DNA from: Rhynchopus sp. YZ270_cl-10
Lineage: Eukaryota > Euglenozoa > Diplonemea > Diplonemida > Diplonemidae
DNA length: 64,000 nucleotides
Direction of reading: 5' to 3'
NCBI GenBank assembly: GCA_964035575.1
Contig: OZ037905.1
Location: forward strand, 397,001-461,000
Under the pieces are notes generated by a model. That model did no database searches. It saw only the letters and a program-made list of their open reading frames with translations, and was not told the origin of the DNA. Both the position numbers and the translations under genes were made by a program. Every line of letters begins with the position of its first letter. Within the stretch, counting starts at the first letter, position 1. Shown piece after piece: positions 1 through 10,363 of the stretch.

Positions 1-776
1 AGTGCTACATAATGAACATCAGAAGGGCATGTCAGAACAAGCACCTCCACCCCTGTCGTGTAGTCCCAGATGGTGACATCTTTGCTGTTGTTGCCATACA
101 TCGCCACCCTGTCGCCTGCCACAACCATTACGGCCACGCAAGACACAATGTGGCTCCATTCATACACGAGAACGCCTGTTGCAATGTCCCACACCTGCAA
201 ACCCTTGTTCTTGCAGCACGACAACAGCTTTGTTCCACAGGGTGACCATGCTGGGGCCCACCTGCAATCTCCTTCATCTCCAAAGGAGTGCTTCAATGCA
301 CCTGTCTTCACGTCATGAACTTCAGCACAGGCCTCGTTCTCGTCTATGAATGAGATCCACTCACTGCAAGGTGAGAATGCGGGGTTTACAGAATAGTCGC
401 AAGGGAAGTGGCACAGACGCGCATGTGTTTCTGTGTTAAAGATGGACATATCATCCTTGTAATTAATCACTGCAAGGTACCTGTCACACGGGGAGAGTGT
501 GAGGGAGTATGTCTTCTTCGAACGTGGCATCACCCCAGGAGTGATGTTGGCACCAGTGCAGTACAGCTCAACGGCACATCCCTCATCCATCTCCGTGTCG
601 CAGATGCGCAAGTCGTCGTTGCCGATGTCGCCACCGCCTCTCATCCGCACACCAACATGCCGAGCACGTGGCACGCCAAGCTCCGCAACAAGCTTCCCCT
701 TCACCTGTGCAAGGGTGGCGCTCCCGTCCACTTCTATCACACAGCTTGCAGACTCGAAGTGTCCTGTGATGTCCAT
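1..776 (-). CDS. Ubl-WD40 family protein, copy UW1 (cut by window edge)
   Basis: About 258 residues are visible; the 3' end lies outside the window. The start is the conserved MDITGHFESASC head. Residues 1-75 form a ubiquitin-like beta-grasp domain with no C-terminal Gly-Gly, so it is unlikely to be conjugated. From about residue 85 WD40 blades follow, each with SPC..(Y/W) and W/F-D-x-x-TG signatures; the window ends in blade 5. Its variable segments (INYKDD in blade 1, IDENEA in blade 2, HIVSCVAV before blade 4) differ from all other copies, while the intervening framework is the same. The 5' flank keeps the AG-AACAGAG acceptor context but then switches to a block shared only with copy UW10. 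Function unknown; a recognition or adaptor role is inferred from the architecture. Confidence 0.85.
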   Translation of the reverse strand, partial: MDITGHFESASCVIEVDGSATLAQVKGKLVAELGVPRARHVGVRMRGGGDIGNDDLRICDTEMDEGCAVELYCTGANITPGVMPRSKKTYSLTLSPCDRYLAVINYKDDMSIFNTETHARLCHFPCDYSVNPAFSPCSEWISFIDENEACAEVHDVKTGALKHSFGDEGDCRWAPAWSPCGTKLLSCCKNKGLQVWDIATGVLVYEWSHIVSCVAVMVVAGDRVAMYGNNSKDVTIWDYTTGVEVLVLTCPSDVHYVA

Positions 777-809
777 GTTCAGGGGGTGTAACTCTGTTCT
801 ATGGGGAGG

Positions 810-893
810 TCTGTCACGCACTCAACAACACGCAACAGTGTGTAGACAAAGAAGACAACCAGGCAGTGACTTCCCCACTTTGTCACCTCTAAC
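810..893. repeat. 5' flank block shared by UW1 and UW10
   Basis: An approximately 80-bp stretch beginning CTGTCACGCACTCAACAACA reappears almost unchanged at 55440-55519, upstream of UW10. In UW1 it lies about 35 bp before the start codon, in UW10 about 270 bp before it. The other copies carry a different upstream block, so the array flanks are mosaics. Confidence 0.8.
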
Positions 894-1042
894 ATCGCGC
901 AAAGGAAAAACGTGATTCCTTTTTTTTTTTTCTCTTTTGACAAAACGTTTTATTGTGCTTCAAAAAACAGATTACAATCAGCACACAAAAGAAGTGGCGG
1001 GGGGAAGGAAAAAAGAGGGGAGTGTGGTTTGGACGTTAGGGA

Positions 1043-1238
1043 AAATTTTATTGTTCACTTTGTCAAAATCTCTTTGTTTTTCTCTTTGTCTATTTTTCCT
1101 GCATTTTTTATTCTCTTCTTTGTACTTTCTTTTGTTTTGGTTGTTGTTAGATAAGCTCAATCGCCTATCGAGTTCTGTGAATAGCACGGAACTCCTTTTC
1201 ATGTGTATCCATGGAAATCAGTATCATATGTGATACCG
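1043..1238. repeat. ~195-bp dispersed repeat with 9-bp hairpin, copy 1
   Basis: Pyrimidine-rich sequence followed by GCTCAATCGCCTATCGAG and an inverted repeat AGTTCTGTG / CACGGAACT around a 5-nt loop (about 1169-1191). Near-identical at 53544-53738 and diverged at 39391-39543. All three lie on the 3' side of Ubl-WD40 copies (UW2, UW6, UW10), so it probably travels with the duplicated gene block. No known RNA family recognised. Confidence 0.75.
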
Positions 1239-1357
1239 GGGGCCTCGATCATGGCAGTCCACAAAAAAAAGAAGGTTTTTTTTACTGGGGGGAACCGTCA
1301 TTAGGCTCTTTGATCACTGATCTCAGGGGAGCAATCCCCTATCGATTAGAGTGACAA

Positions 1358-1462
1358 GAAACCTGGTTGATCCTGCCAGTAGTCATATGCTTGTTTCAAG
1401 GATTAAGCCATGCAAGTCTCAGAGTAAATGGATTAACAGTGTATCTGCAGACGGCCCTCCCC
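1358..1462 (+). pseudogene. 5' fragment of 18S (SSU) rRNA gene
   Basis: The sequence AACCTGGTTGATCCTGCCAG starts the universal 5' end of nuclear SSU rRNA and continues through CATATGCTTGTTTCAAGG and ATTAAGCCATGCAAG to about 1440, then becomes poor (TGTATCTGCAGACGGC). Only about the first 100 of roughly 2,000 nt are present, so it is a stranded fragment and not a working rRNA gene. The TTTCAAGGATTAAG wording is the best taxonomic clue in the window and resembles Euglenozoa. Confidence 0.85.
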
Positions 1463-1723
1463 AGTAAAAGAAGATGAACCCAATCCTCACTGCGTGGTAA
1501 CCTTTAAAACAAAAATCGCGTCGACGACGGCAACAAGGTATAATAATGTACCTCACGAACTATGTGTACACACGCATGCACTACATCTTTAAAAAAAGGG
1601 AAAAAGGTTTTTGGAAGAATGTATGGATATCATATTGAGGTATCTTCCTGCGTGGAGTTACCCAGGCAAGGTGCAGGAAAGGGAAGCAAAGTTAGATGGC
1701 ACCTTTCCGTTGTGGAAATGGGT
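1463..1723. other. 3' flank of UW2
   Basis: From about 1640 this is the 'type A' 3' flank (GAGTTACCCAGGCAAGGTGC and following bases) that also follows UW5, UW7 and UW10. Between 1463 and 1640 I see nothing recognisable. Confidence 0.6.
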
Positions 1724-2797
1724 TCAAGACAGGTGTGAGATGTCAACAATCTCAACACCCTCATCCCTGCCGTACATCACCACACCACCACAGCTGCTGA
1801 TTGCAAGACCGTAGCAACATTTCCTCCGCTCAAATTCACGTTGCAACAGTTTTTCCCCTGTTGAGATGGACCACACGCACAATGTCTCCACATAATAGGC
1901 AGCAACAACGTCGTTGGACAGTGCAACATCAGTCCAGTTTTCTGAGACGTCTTCAAATACACATTCACCTGTTTCAATGTTCCAGACACGCACATATGTG
2001 TTGCAACACGCTGCAATGAAACGTTGGTTTGGTGCCAGTGCTACATGAAGAATATCAGAAGGGCATGTCAGAACAAGCACCTCCACCCCTGTCGTGTAGT
2101 CCCAGATGGTGACATCTTTGCAGTCAAACATCGCAACCCTGTCGCCTTTCACAAGCATCATGTACTTGCCCTTCACAATGTGGCCCCATTCATGCACAAC
2201 AACGCCTGTTGCAATGTCCCACACCTGCAAACCTTTGCTGCAGTGCGACAACAGCTTTGTTCCACAGGGTGACCATGCCGTCGCCTTCCTCTCATCACCT
2301 TCATCTCCAAAGGAGTGCTTCAATGCACCTGTCTTCACGTCATGAACTTCAGCACAGTTCGTCTTCTTGTTGACACACGAGATCCACTCACCGCATGGTG
2401 AAAATGCTGGGTCGAGAGAAAGGTCGCAAGGCAGGTGGCACAAAAACGCACCTGTTTCCGTGTCGAAGATGGACAGACTCCCCGGCCACATCACAGCAAG
2501 GTACCTGTCACACGGGGAGAGTGTGAGGGAATATATGTCCTCCGAAGGTATCGCCCCAGGAGTGATGTTGGCACCAGTGTAGTACAGCTCAACGGCACAT
2601 CCCTCATCCATCGCCGTGTCGCAGATGCGCAAGTCGTCGTTGCCGATGTCGCCACCGCCTCTCATCCGCACACCAACATGCCGAGCACGTGGCACGCCAA
2701 GCTCCGCAACAAGCTTCCCCTTCACCTGTGCAAGGGTGGCGCTCCTGTCCACTTCTATCACACAGCTTGCAGACTCGAAGTGTCCTGTGATGTCCAT
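1724..2797 (-). CDS. Ubl-WD40 family protein, copy UW2
   Basis: 357 residues. Ubiquitin-like head at 1-75, then seven WD40 blades ending in the family C terminus GVEIVDISHLS. The frame stays open upstream for 38 codons, but the first residue of the invariant head is the preferred start because a pyrimidine tract and CCCCACAG acceptor lie between the two. Head variants unique to this copy are DTAMDEG (others DTEMDEG) and LYYTG (others LYCTG). Variable segments include MWPGS (blade 1), VKGKYMMLV before blade 4 and CCNTY (blade 5). Invariant turns such as IATGVV and YTTGVEV are kept. Whole-looking; function unknown. Confidence 0.88.
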   Translation of the reverse strand: MDITGHFESASCVIEVDRSATLAQVKGKLVAELGVPRARHVGVRMRGGGDIGNDDLRICDTAMDEGCAVELYYTGANITPGAIPSEDIYSLTLSPCDRYLAVMWPGSLSIFDTETGAFLCHLPCDLSLDPAFSPCGEWISCVNKKTNCAEVHDVKTGALKHSFGDEGDERKATAWSPCGTKLLSHCSKGLQVWDIATGVVVHEWGHIVKGKYMMLVKGDRVAMFDCKDVTIWDYTTGVEVLVLTCPSDILHVALAPNQRFIAACCNTYVRVWNIETGECVFEDVSENWTDVALSNDVVAAYYVETLCVWSISTGEKLLQREFERRKCCYGLAISSCGGVVMYGRDEGVEIVDISHLS

Positions 2798-2870
2798 GTT
2801 CAGGGGGTGTAACTCTGTTCTGTGGGGACAGGTGTGTGGGGAGGGCAGGAAGAAGAGGGGTGGGGTGGTG
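2798..2870 (-). promoter_or_regulatory. Conserved splice-acceptor-like leader of UW2 (family-wide)
   Basis: Read on the minus strand, a C/T-rich run (CTCTTCTTCCTGCCCTCCCC) leads to CCTGTCCCCACAG, followed by AACAGAGTTACACCCCCTGA and the start codon 4 nt later. The same arrangement precedes UW2, UW4, UW5, UW6, UW7, UW8 and UW9; the AG-AACAGAG core is also kept before UW1 and UW10. This is what a trans-splice acceptor or the 3' end of a leader intron looks like. Which one cannot be told here. Confidence 0.6.
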
Positions 2871-2960
2871 TTTGTGAAGGAAACGAGATGTGTTGTCATT
2901 TGCAAAAACAAGAGAGATAACTCCTCGCCCAGTTAGAGGTCCTCCCACCTTCCCACGCGG
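2871..2960. repeat. Upstream block shared by UW2 and UW8
   Basis: The bases from AAACGAGATGTGTTGTCATT to about AGTTAGAGGTCCTCCCACC recur at 43890-43960 upstream of UW8. UW7 shares only the first 20 bases before diverging. Evidence that copies exchanged flanks. Confidence 0.75.
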
Positions 2961-3030
2961 TCTCCATTGCCAACCCACTCCCACAACGAGAGACATGTGC
3001 ATCTATCTTCACGTATCTTCCCGCATGGAG

Positions 3031-3412
3031 TTACTGGGATGTCAACAATCTCAACACCCCCCCGCTCTCCGTAAACCACCACACCACCAAAGCTGCTGAT
3101 CGCAACACCGAAATAACCGTTGTCCTCAAAATCGCGGTGCAAGAGTTGCTTCCCTGTTGAGATGGACCACAAAGACATGATATCAGAGAGTAGGCAGCAA
3201 CAACGTCGTTGGACACAGCAACATCAGTCCAGTTTTCTGAGACGTCTTCAAACACACAGTCACCTGTTTCGATGTTCCAGACACGCACAGAGTTGTCCGT
3301 ACACGCTGCAATGAAACGCTGGTTTGGTGTCAGTGCCACATCATTAACAGCAGGACATGTCAGAACAAGCACCTCCACCCCTGTCGTGTAGTCCCAGATG
3401 GTGGCATCTTTG
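3031..3412 (-). pseudogene. Truncated Ubl-WD40 copy UW3 (pseudogene)
   Basis: Only blades 5-7 remain (VEVLVLTCP..., PNQRFIAACTDNSVRVW, then ISTGKQLLHRDFED). Homology stops abruptly near 3412 inside what would be blade 4, so the head and first half are missing. Relative to UW6, one base is missing in blade 6 after AAYS, which throws the frame. The C terminus also differs (VEIVDIPVTP instead of VEIVDISHLS). This is a host gene relic left by a deletion or unequal exchange, lying between intact UW2 and CFAP44. Confidence 0.85.
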
Positions 3413-3907
3413 AGGGACCCCCTCCCAGATCCTCATCCGCACTGGAAACGAATTCGAGGGGAAAGTGCAGTTGGTCGGGAAACAAAAGAGACAAAAAGAG
3501 AAGACGTAGAAAAGACAGACAAATATGCACTTTTTTTTTGTATCTTTTTTTGAGTGTCGTATCTTGGGTATTAGGGGGGAAAGGGTAAATATTGGGGATA
3601 ATGATTGTGTTTTTTTTTGTTGTGTCGACAATCACCTGCCTTTTTTCTTTTCTTTTTTTCTTTTTTTTTTTTGGAAAACAAATCTGCAATTTTCTTTTTG
3701 TATTAGAGCGTTCCACTCTGGGATGCTCTGCAAAAAATACCCCCTTTTTTGGGATAAAAATTTCATTTTGTCTCCTGAATCTTTTTCCGTGTAAATGAAC
3801 AGAGCCCAAGAGTGTTGTTTTAAAGTTGTTTCCTTTTCTTTTTTTCTTTTTCTCTCCCCTTTTTTATTTTGAGAAAAAACAAAATGCTCAACCACCTCTC
3901 CTTCTTC
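3413..3907. other. T-rich spacer 3' of CFAP44
   Basis: Long T runs and simple sequence; probably includes the 3' UTR of CFAP44. No gene or structured element seen. Confidence 0.5.
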
Positions 3908-6900
3908 TTATGAAGTAGAAGCCTTGGGCGGAGCGATATTGTCCCCAGCTGCATCTGCCGTTACGACCTTCGAGACGACAGGGGTGTAGACGTGACCGCC
4001 CTTTCTTCTTAGCATGGCGACTTCGCTTTTGAGAGCGTCGATCTCCCGTTGCTGCATTACGACTAGGTCTTTGAGGTTGGCACGGTCAGCGGCTGTGGCG
4101 ATGCGGGAGCCACCTGCCATGCGGGAGAGAATTTTATGTTGGCTAACGTTGAGCTGGTCCTCGAGACGGTGCTGTTCGTGCCTCATGTCGGCAAGCTCCT
4201 TGAGAAGCTTTGAGTTTGTTGAGATTGCCTGCTGTTGCTGCTGCTTCAGCTTCTTCAGTGCCTGCATCTGAACCCGCATGGCTCTGTCCCACAGAATCTC
4301 CTCCTCCCGAAGCTTCTCCTTCAGCTCCTCAGTCTTTCTGTCGACAGAGACATCCTCCAAGCTCTCCAGGTCCACCTTCTGTCCAAACTTCAATAACTGC
4401 ACCTCAAACACCTTTTGCTCCCACTCCTTGACATGTGCCTCGGCAACCTTCTTCTCTTTGTATAGCTGGCAGTGTGTGCGTTTGTGTTCGTTGTGTTCGC
4501 GGTTCAACACTTTTTTGTCTGTTTGTAGCTGTCCAATACGAGAGAATAAGTCGCGCATGCCTGAGTTCGTGAAGACAACGAGGTTCGTCTGGTCGTGTGG
4601 CAGCTTCTTTTTTGCGTTGAGCGCCTGGACCTGCGAAAGCTTGAGGACAATAGAGGTTTCAAGCTGGTTGAGTTTCTGCTGCTTCTCGGTCTGAAACTCT
4701 TGAATCTCCTTCTCGACCTGCTGCAGTTTGGTGTTGGTCTGCTTCTCGCGGCGGGTGAGCTGTTCGTTCTCTTTCTTGAGCTGGTCCATCGACTTCTGAA
4801 ATTCAAGCACAACGTCTTCTTGGTCCAGTCTCTTGAGACGAAGTGCAAGGACTTCTTCGTATACGTCTTCTTCGCAGCCGTCGGGGCAGACGTCCTCCTC
4901 ATCCTCGTTGTTCTCCTCGTCTTCGTTGCTGTCCCAGTCCTCGTCTGAAGACTCTTCCTCCTCCTCTTCCTCTTCGTCCTCGTTTTTCTTTGTCTTCCGT
5001 TTGACCTTTTTGCGGAAGATTTTCATAAGGTGGTCGCGCACCCCTTGGGGCAGGCCGCTGAGGAGCTTGAGCATGGCGTTCATGTTGGCCTGCTCGACGG
5101 AGAGGAGGTGCTTGATCTCGACCTTCTTCTGGTTGAGACGCTCCTGGCATTCGTTTGTCTTCTTTGTGACCTCTAGCTTCTCGGCGCGGTGGTCCTCCAG
5201 CTTCTTGCCAAGCTGTTCGTCGCGCTTTTTGAACTCCTTGAGCAGAACAAGCTCGCGGTAGAGCAGAAGGATGCGTATGTCCGCCATCTTCAGGTCGCCT
5301 TCCAGCTTCAGCTTCTCGCGGCGGAGCTCGTCAAGCGCGTCGTCGAAGGTTGCGACAGTCTTTTGGATTTTGCGTTCGAGCTTCTGTTTTTCAAAGACGA
5401 GTTTGTGTCTGCGTACGGTTTCTTCTTGCTGCTCGAGGGCGCTCTTTGGAAGGCGTTCGAGCTTGCCTTTGAGCTCAAGCTGCATGCGCATCTCGGCAGA
5501 GATGGTGTGGCTCTCGCGGCGTTGGTTGTGTGTGCGGAGGGACGCCTTGCGGGTCTGTATCGCACGGTCCACCTCGTCCACAGCGTCGTCCTCCTCCTCC
5601 TCGTCAGCACCGCCAAGGTCGCCTCCGAAGCCAGACTTCGCCTTCGCCTCGCGTTCCGCCTTGCGACGTGCCTTGTCACGTTCGCGTTCAAAGGATTGGA
5701 GCTGGTCGCGTGTCGGTGTCTCGAGACGCAGCTTGTCAGGCACCTCGCAGTCCTTCATCGCAAAAGGGTCGCGCTTCGCATCCTCGCTGAGCTGTGTGTT
5801 GATCTCATCAATCTTCGCGAGGTCGCGGTTGAGCGTGCCCACGAGGCGCTCCTTCAGGTCGCGCATCGCTAAGAAGCGTTCGTTGAAGTCGAGCCGCAGG
5901 GTCGTGATGCTCTCCTCGAGGAGGATCAGTTGACGCTCCTTGCGCTCGGCTGTGACACGCTCGGTTTCCTTGACGATGTAGTTTGGGTCTGTCTTGAGCT
6001 TTTTGTCACCCATACCGCGCTCTGCGCGTTGTATGGCTGCTAGGTCGCGTGGGTCCTCTTGGTCTGCGGAGGGGCGCTTGCTGAGGAGCTCGTCGTGCAG
6101 GGCTTTGCGTTCCATGCGTTGGCGTTTGCGTTCTTCGGCCTTTTCGAGCTGGCTTTTGACGTGAGACTTTTCTTTCTTCTTGGTGGCCGTGCTGACGGCA
6201 GTGTCATTGAAGGTGATGGTCGCTGCCTGCGATGGGTCTGGGCTGGCTAAAGGTGGCGTCTCAGGTGGTGTGGCGGCCTGCTCCAGTGGTGTCGCCTGCG
6301 GCTGTGCTGCAGCAGACGACGCAAGCGCATCGCTGGCAGGCGACAGCGGCAGCTTCGTCGTCTCCACAACAGGCTCGCTCGCCTTGTTCCTGCTGTTCTC
6401 GTTCATGATAAGCGCGTGGACCTCAGCGATCTGCTCCTTCTGTCTCTCCGTCAACTCTGGTGTCCTAAACGAAGCAACTTGTCTGTTAAATAGGGTGGTT
6501 TGCGTTGGAAAAGGTGTGTTTGAAAAAGCAAAAATGTGGGCACTTCTCGAGAAATATTGCCCAGTGAGTGTGTGGGTTTTGATAGCTTAGAGTGGGTAAG
6601 GATGAAGGGTGAACGAACTCTAGCCCACTAAGAAAGTGCGTGGTGTGGTGCTGTCATACTTCCCAGAGGCAAACGCATGCAGCTCAATCCTGTCAATCTG
6701 CAGGCAGTCGATGTACGTCTTTTCGAGCTTCCGTTTTGAGAGGTCGGCTCTCGCGGTTTCATGAGCGTATTTGTTGACGACCTGTTGAGGGTGTGGTATT
6801 TTGCTTGATTTAAAACTACTATAGTACATCACTAGATAGCAGCCACAACTTTTTTTTCTTCATAGAATCCTTTAAAAGAGCAAATAGAAGAAGTGTCACA

Positions 6901-9900
6901 TATCTCCCGCGAATCGTTCTTTGCAAAGCGACGAGCCCTAACGGCACTCAAATGAATAGAGCACTTCAAACAGGTTTAGTACCCAAAAGGGGGCGGGAGG
7001 GGAGAGGGAAGGGAAGGGGAGGGGGGGGGAGGGTGGGGAAGACGATACCTCCATGATCTTCCGCTCGTTGTCGTCGTGAAGCAGCTGGGTGATCTCCGGG
7101 TCCAGCTCGAGCTCCTCTTTGTTCATCTTCTTCCCTTGGGTGGCGATGGTATTAATGTCGACAATTGCCTGGTACTCTACCTGCAGGGCTTTCACCTTAT
7201 CACTGTAGAGTAGTGTTGTTATGATGATAATTTGAAATGAAAAATGTTTTAAGGAAATTGAACACCGTACCCCTTTTTTTCTATTTCTGGGGCGGGTTGG
7301 AGCAAAACCAGGTCGAGGACCTCTCCCTTTTATCTTTACTGGTTTTTTATTGTTACATTGTTTGCAGGCGGGGGGAAACAACCAAAGGAAAAGTAAGAGT
7401 GCGGTTCCACTGTTCCACTGTTCCACTGTTCCACTGTTCCACTGTTCCACTGTTCCACTGTTCCACTGTTCCACTGTTCCACTGTTCCACTGTTCCACTG
7501 TTCCACTGTTCCACTGTTCCACTGTTCCACTGTTCCACTGTTCCACTGTTCCACTGTTCCACTGTTCCACTGTTCCACTGTTCCACTGTTCCACTGTTCC
7601 ACTGTTCCACTGTTCCACTGTTCCACTGTTCCACTGTTCCACTGTTCCACTGTTCCACTGTTCCACTGTTCCACTGTTCCACTGTTCCACTGTTCCCATT
7701 TCTTCTTGTTGTTCACATACTTTAATGACATCTTCTTCTTCTGCGCGGCAGCGAATGCTCTGTCCTTATCCTCTTTGTCCTAGAGAAAGTAGAGAGAGGT
7801 GGTTTAAAAGAAAAGGAAACATTTATAAAAACCAGACTAATCCTTTCAGAGGATTGCCGCTTAGGATATTTTTCTCTGAACGCAAAAACGCTGCTACGTT
7901 TTGAAAGGTAGAAACCACGTATGGGGAGATTGGTTAGTACACCTAAAAAGCGTTGGGAGAGGGGAAAGTGCATACCTTCATTTGCTGGATGGAGAGCGCG
8001 TTTGTGTCGGACACATCCTTGACATCGAGGGGCAGGGGGAGGGGCCACGCTTCTTTGTCCACCTGGGTCACTGGTGGCGGCTCCGCTGCGCCTTCAATCC
8101 CTGTGAGGCGGTGCGTGAGGAAGGAGCCGTCCTCGCTGACGGTGATGAGGATGCTTTCGTCGAAGGACATTGTCACGCCCATGACGGTCCCTGGGAGACA
8201 GATGCCGCCTTGGCGCACTTCAGGGCGTCCGTCGTGCCCGAGGTTCATGTGGTAGCAGCGTTTGAGCGGTGTGGCACCTTCGCCACCAAGCGCGTCTCTC
8301 AGCAGGATCGTGCCGTTGCCACAACCAAGCAAGAGATAGGTGCCCATAGGGGAGAGCCTCATGCGCAGGACAACGGTGTTCATGTGTGCGACGTTCGTCA
8401 TAGGGTCCTCGGGTGCCATGTTTTCGCTGTCTGCCGCATCGCACCAAGAAATGCCGGTGTATGTGTAGGCCGATTGGTCCCCGTCCATGGCGATAAGCAT
8501 CTGACTGCCCAGCGACTTCGGGAGGCGCAGAATCGCGTTGACCTTCTGCGGGCCTACGTCCTGCTCGACAGCAACGTCGTCGTCCTCCTCCTCCTCGTCT
8601 TCGTCCTCCCCTTCGTCCTCGAAGTCCTTTGTCTTGACAGCCTTCTCCGGCGGCTTCGGCCGCTGCAGATAGCGGAAGACCTCGTATTTGCAGGTAAAGA
8701 TGTATGTGATCTCGGGGTCGATGCTGGCAGGGTCCGGCCGTTCGACAGCAATGACCTCGCCGTTCTCGAGGCCCACCACGACGCGGTTGTTCTCCCAGAA
8801 CGACGTGGTTGCGGGGGAGGGCAGGCAGCTCTCCCCAACAGGGGTCCACTTAGTCGCAATGTCGTTGACGGTGAAGAAGAAGATCGAGCCATCAGAGGAC
8901 GTTGTCGCGACCCATTTGTAGTCCGCACTGAACGAAATCGACGTCACCCCGTCGGTATGCGGCTTCACAAATTGGCACAACTGAAACTCCGTCCGCGTCC
9001 TCCGCAGCACTCTGCAGGCGCCATTTGCAAACCCCGCTACGATCAACGCTGCCGCGTCATCTGCCGCCTTCGGCAACCACTGCAGCACTGTGAACGGCGA
9101 CGTAAACTGCGACACAAATATCTGACTATTTGTCAGAATATCCCACAACCTCACCGACCCATCTGACCCTGCCGTCACACAGGTATAATCCACCGGAGAC
9201 GCCTCTACACACGTTATTGACCCAGAATGGCTCGAAAGGAGAAGCTTTGACTCCGCAGCTAAGGGTGTATATGCCTCATCGAAGACCTGATCCATGGAGA
9301 GGATGGGGGTGGACCAGTAGTTGCCGTTTGCGTCTTGGATGATCCATTTTGTGGGGGTACGGTCGATGTGGCGGATTTTGCATTTTGCGGAGACGAGAAT
9401 TTCTTTGACGCAGTCGATGGCGCAGCCGTCCAGCCCGTCGGTTGCGTCGACCATATCGATATCGCCAAAGCGCCAGTAGCGCATATAGCCGTCGTTGCCT
9501 GCAGAGAGGAAGACACGCTTCGCAACACCGTCCTGCTCCTCCTCTAGCAGTTTGACAACCTCAATGGGCCCTTCATGGCAGAACACCGCATGGTCGCCGG
9601 CATTCCGTTTGACCTCCACCTTCAAGAGGTTGCCCTCCCACATCAGCAGGTCGCCGCTTGTGCTTCCTGATAAGACCTTTCCGTCTGGAAGCTCGGTATA
9701 CCCTACAATGTCTTGGATATCCGTCTTCCCGAATTTTCCAATGGCGCCCTGGAGTTTTAGTCCCGTGAAGGTTTTCGCCATTTCCCAGAATTTGATGTGG
9801 CCGTTTCCGGAGGAGGTGAGGAAGCCGTCGTCATATTGGTTGAAGGTGACGCGGAAGACCTCGGAGCCCCAGGCTTTGAAGCGGAGGATGACGGATTCGT

Positions 9901-10363
9901 CCTCCCAACGCCAGACTGTGAGCATGAAGTCTGGGTCGCCCCCGATGGTTGCAAGCTTGTCACCTTTGCCGCTGAAGTTGGCGGCAGTGTAGAACTGTTC
10001 TGTTCCTTCGGAAAGGGTTTTAACGAGCTCCTTCTCAGGGTAAGTGTAAATGTAAGTATGCGGTTTCGCCCCCGGAAGAGACTGCGACCCCACCTTCTCG
10101 GCCACAGCAAAGAATTTTTTCGAAGGGTGTACACAAACCGCGCCAATCCCACCCCCGTCCTTCCCGGTCACCCAGGAGTCGATCTTTCCGGTGTTCACGT
10201 TGAGCATGAGTACTAGGTTTCCTGTGGCGCAGAGGAGAACCTCTTCGGCAATCATGTGGATGTTAGCGAGGCGTGTGAAGTCGGAGTTGAAGCAGTGCAT
10301 GATCTCCCCCGCCATCTCCTTTGTTGCGTATAATGGTTCATCCTTGTCTTTGTCTTTATTCAT
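3908..10363 (-). CDS. CFAP44: Cilia- and flagella-associated protein 44 (WD40 + coiled coil), five exons
   Basis: Read as complement of exons 7976-10363, 7721-7779, 7049-7202, 6660-6781 and 3908-6482; the phases fit and give 1,765 residues, close to the family's usual ~1,850. All four introns are GTATN...AG (starts GTATGC, GTATGT, GTATCG, GTATGA; three acceptors CAG, intron 1 ends CTAG). Residues 1-745 are WD40 propellers (for example AGSDGSVRLWDI, SAGNDGYMRYWRF) with an acidic insert of about 30 residues. The second half is coiled coil and carries the CFAP44 hallmarks KEELELDPEI, VASFRTPEL and GDKKLKTDPNYIV, plus a very acidic linker (DEEEEEEEESSDEDWD). In Tetrahymena, Chlamydomonas and trypanosomes CFAP43/44 form the tether of inner dynein arm f (I1) to the doublet; this predicts a motile flagellum. 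Intron 2 holds a minisatellite and exon 2 is only 59 nt. Identification is firm; exon joints are from reading, not transcripts. Confidence 0.92.
7404..7696. repeat. Octamer minisatellite (TTCCACTG)n in CFAP44 intron 2
   Basis: About 36 uninterrupted copies of TTCCACTG fill most of intron 2 (7203-7720). The unit is not a multiple of three yet is stop-free in all frames, so it produces long apparent reading frames on both strands that are not genes. Confidence 0.97.

Noticed and set aside
1043-1238. Spliced-leader or snRNA gene
   Set aside because: Has a hairpin but no recognisable leader, Sm site in a fitting place, or U-snRNA core sequence.
2435-2812. Plus-strand frames of 120-195 residues opposite the Ubl-WD40 heads, repeated at every copy
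   Set aside because: They are antisense to the conserved head and recur only because that DNA is conserved; they carry no independent motif.
5189-5872. Plus-strand frames over CFAP44 and other GC3-rich genes
   Set aside because: Shadow frames of strongly biased codons.
3908-6454. Separate coiled-coil gene starting at TTG
   Set aside because: It is the last exon of CFAP44; a CAG acceptor at 6483 and matching phase join it to the upstream exons.
6938-7731. Open frames of repeated QWNSGTVE or HCSTVPLF residues
   Set aside because: Products of the TTCCACTG minisatellite inside a CFAP44 intron; only the small real exons there are kept.
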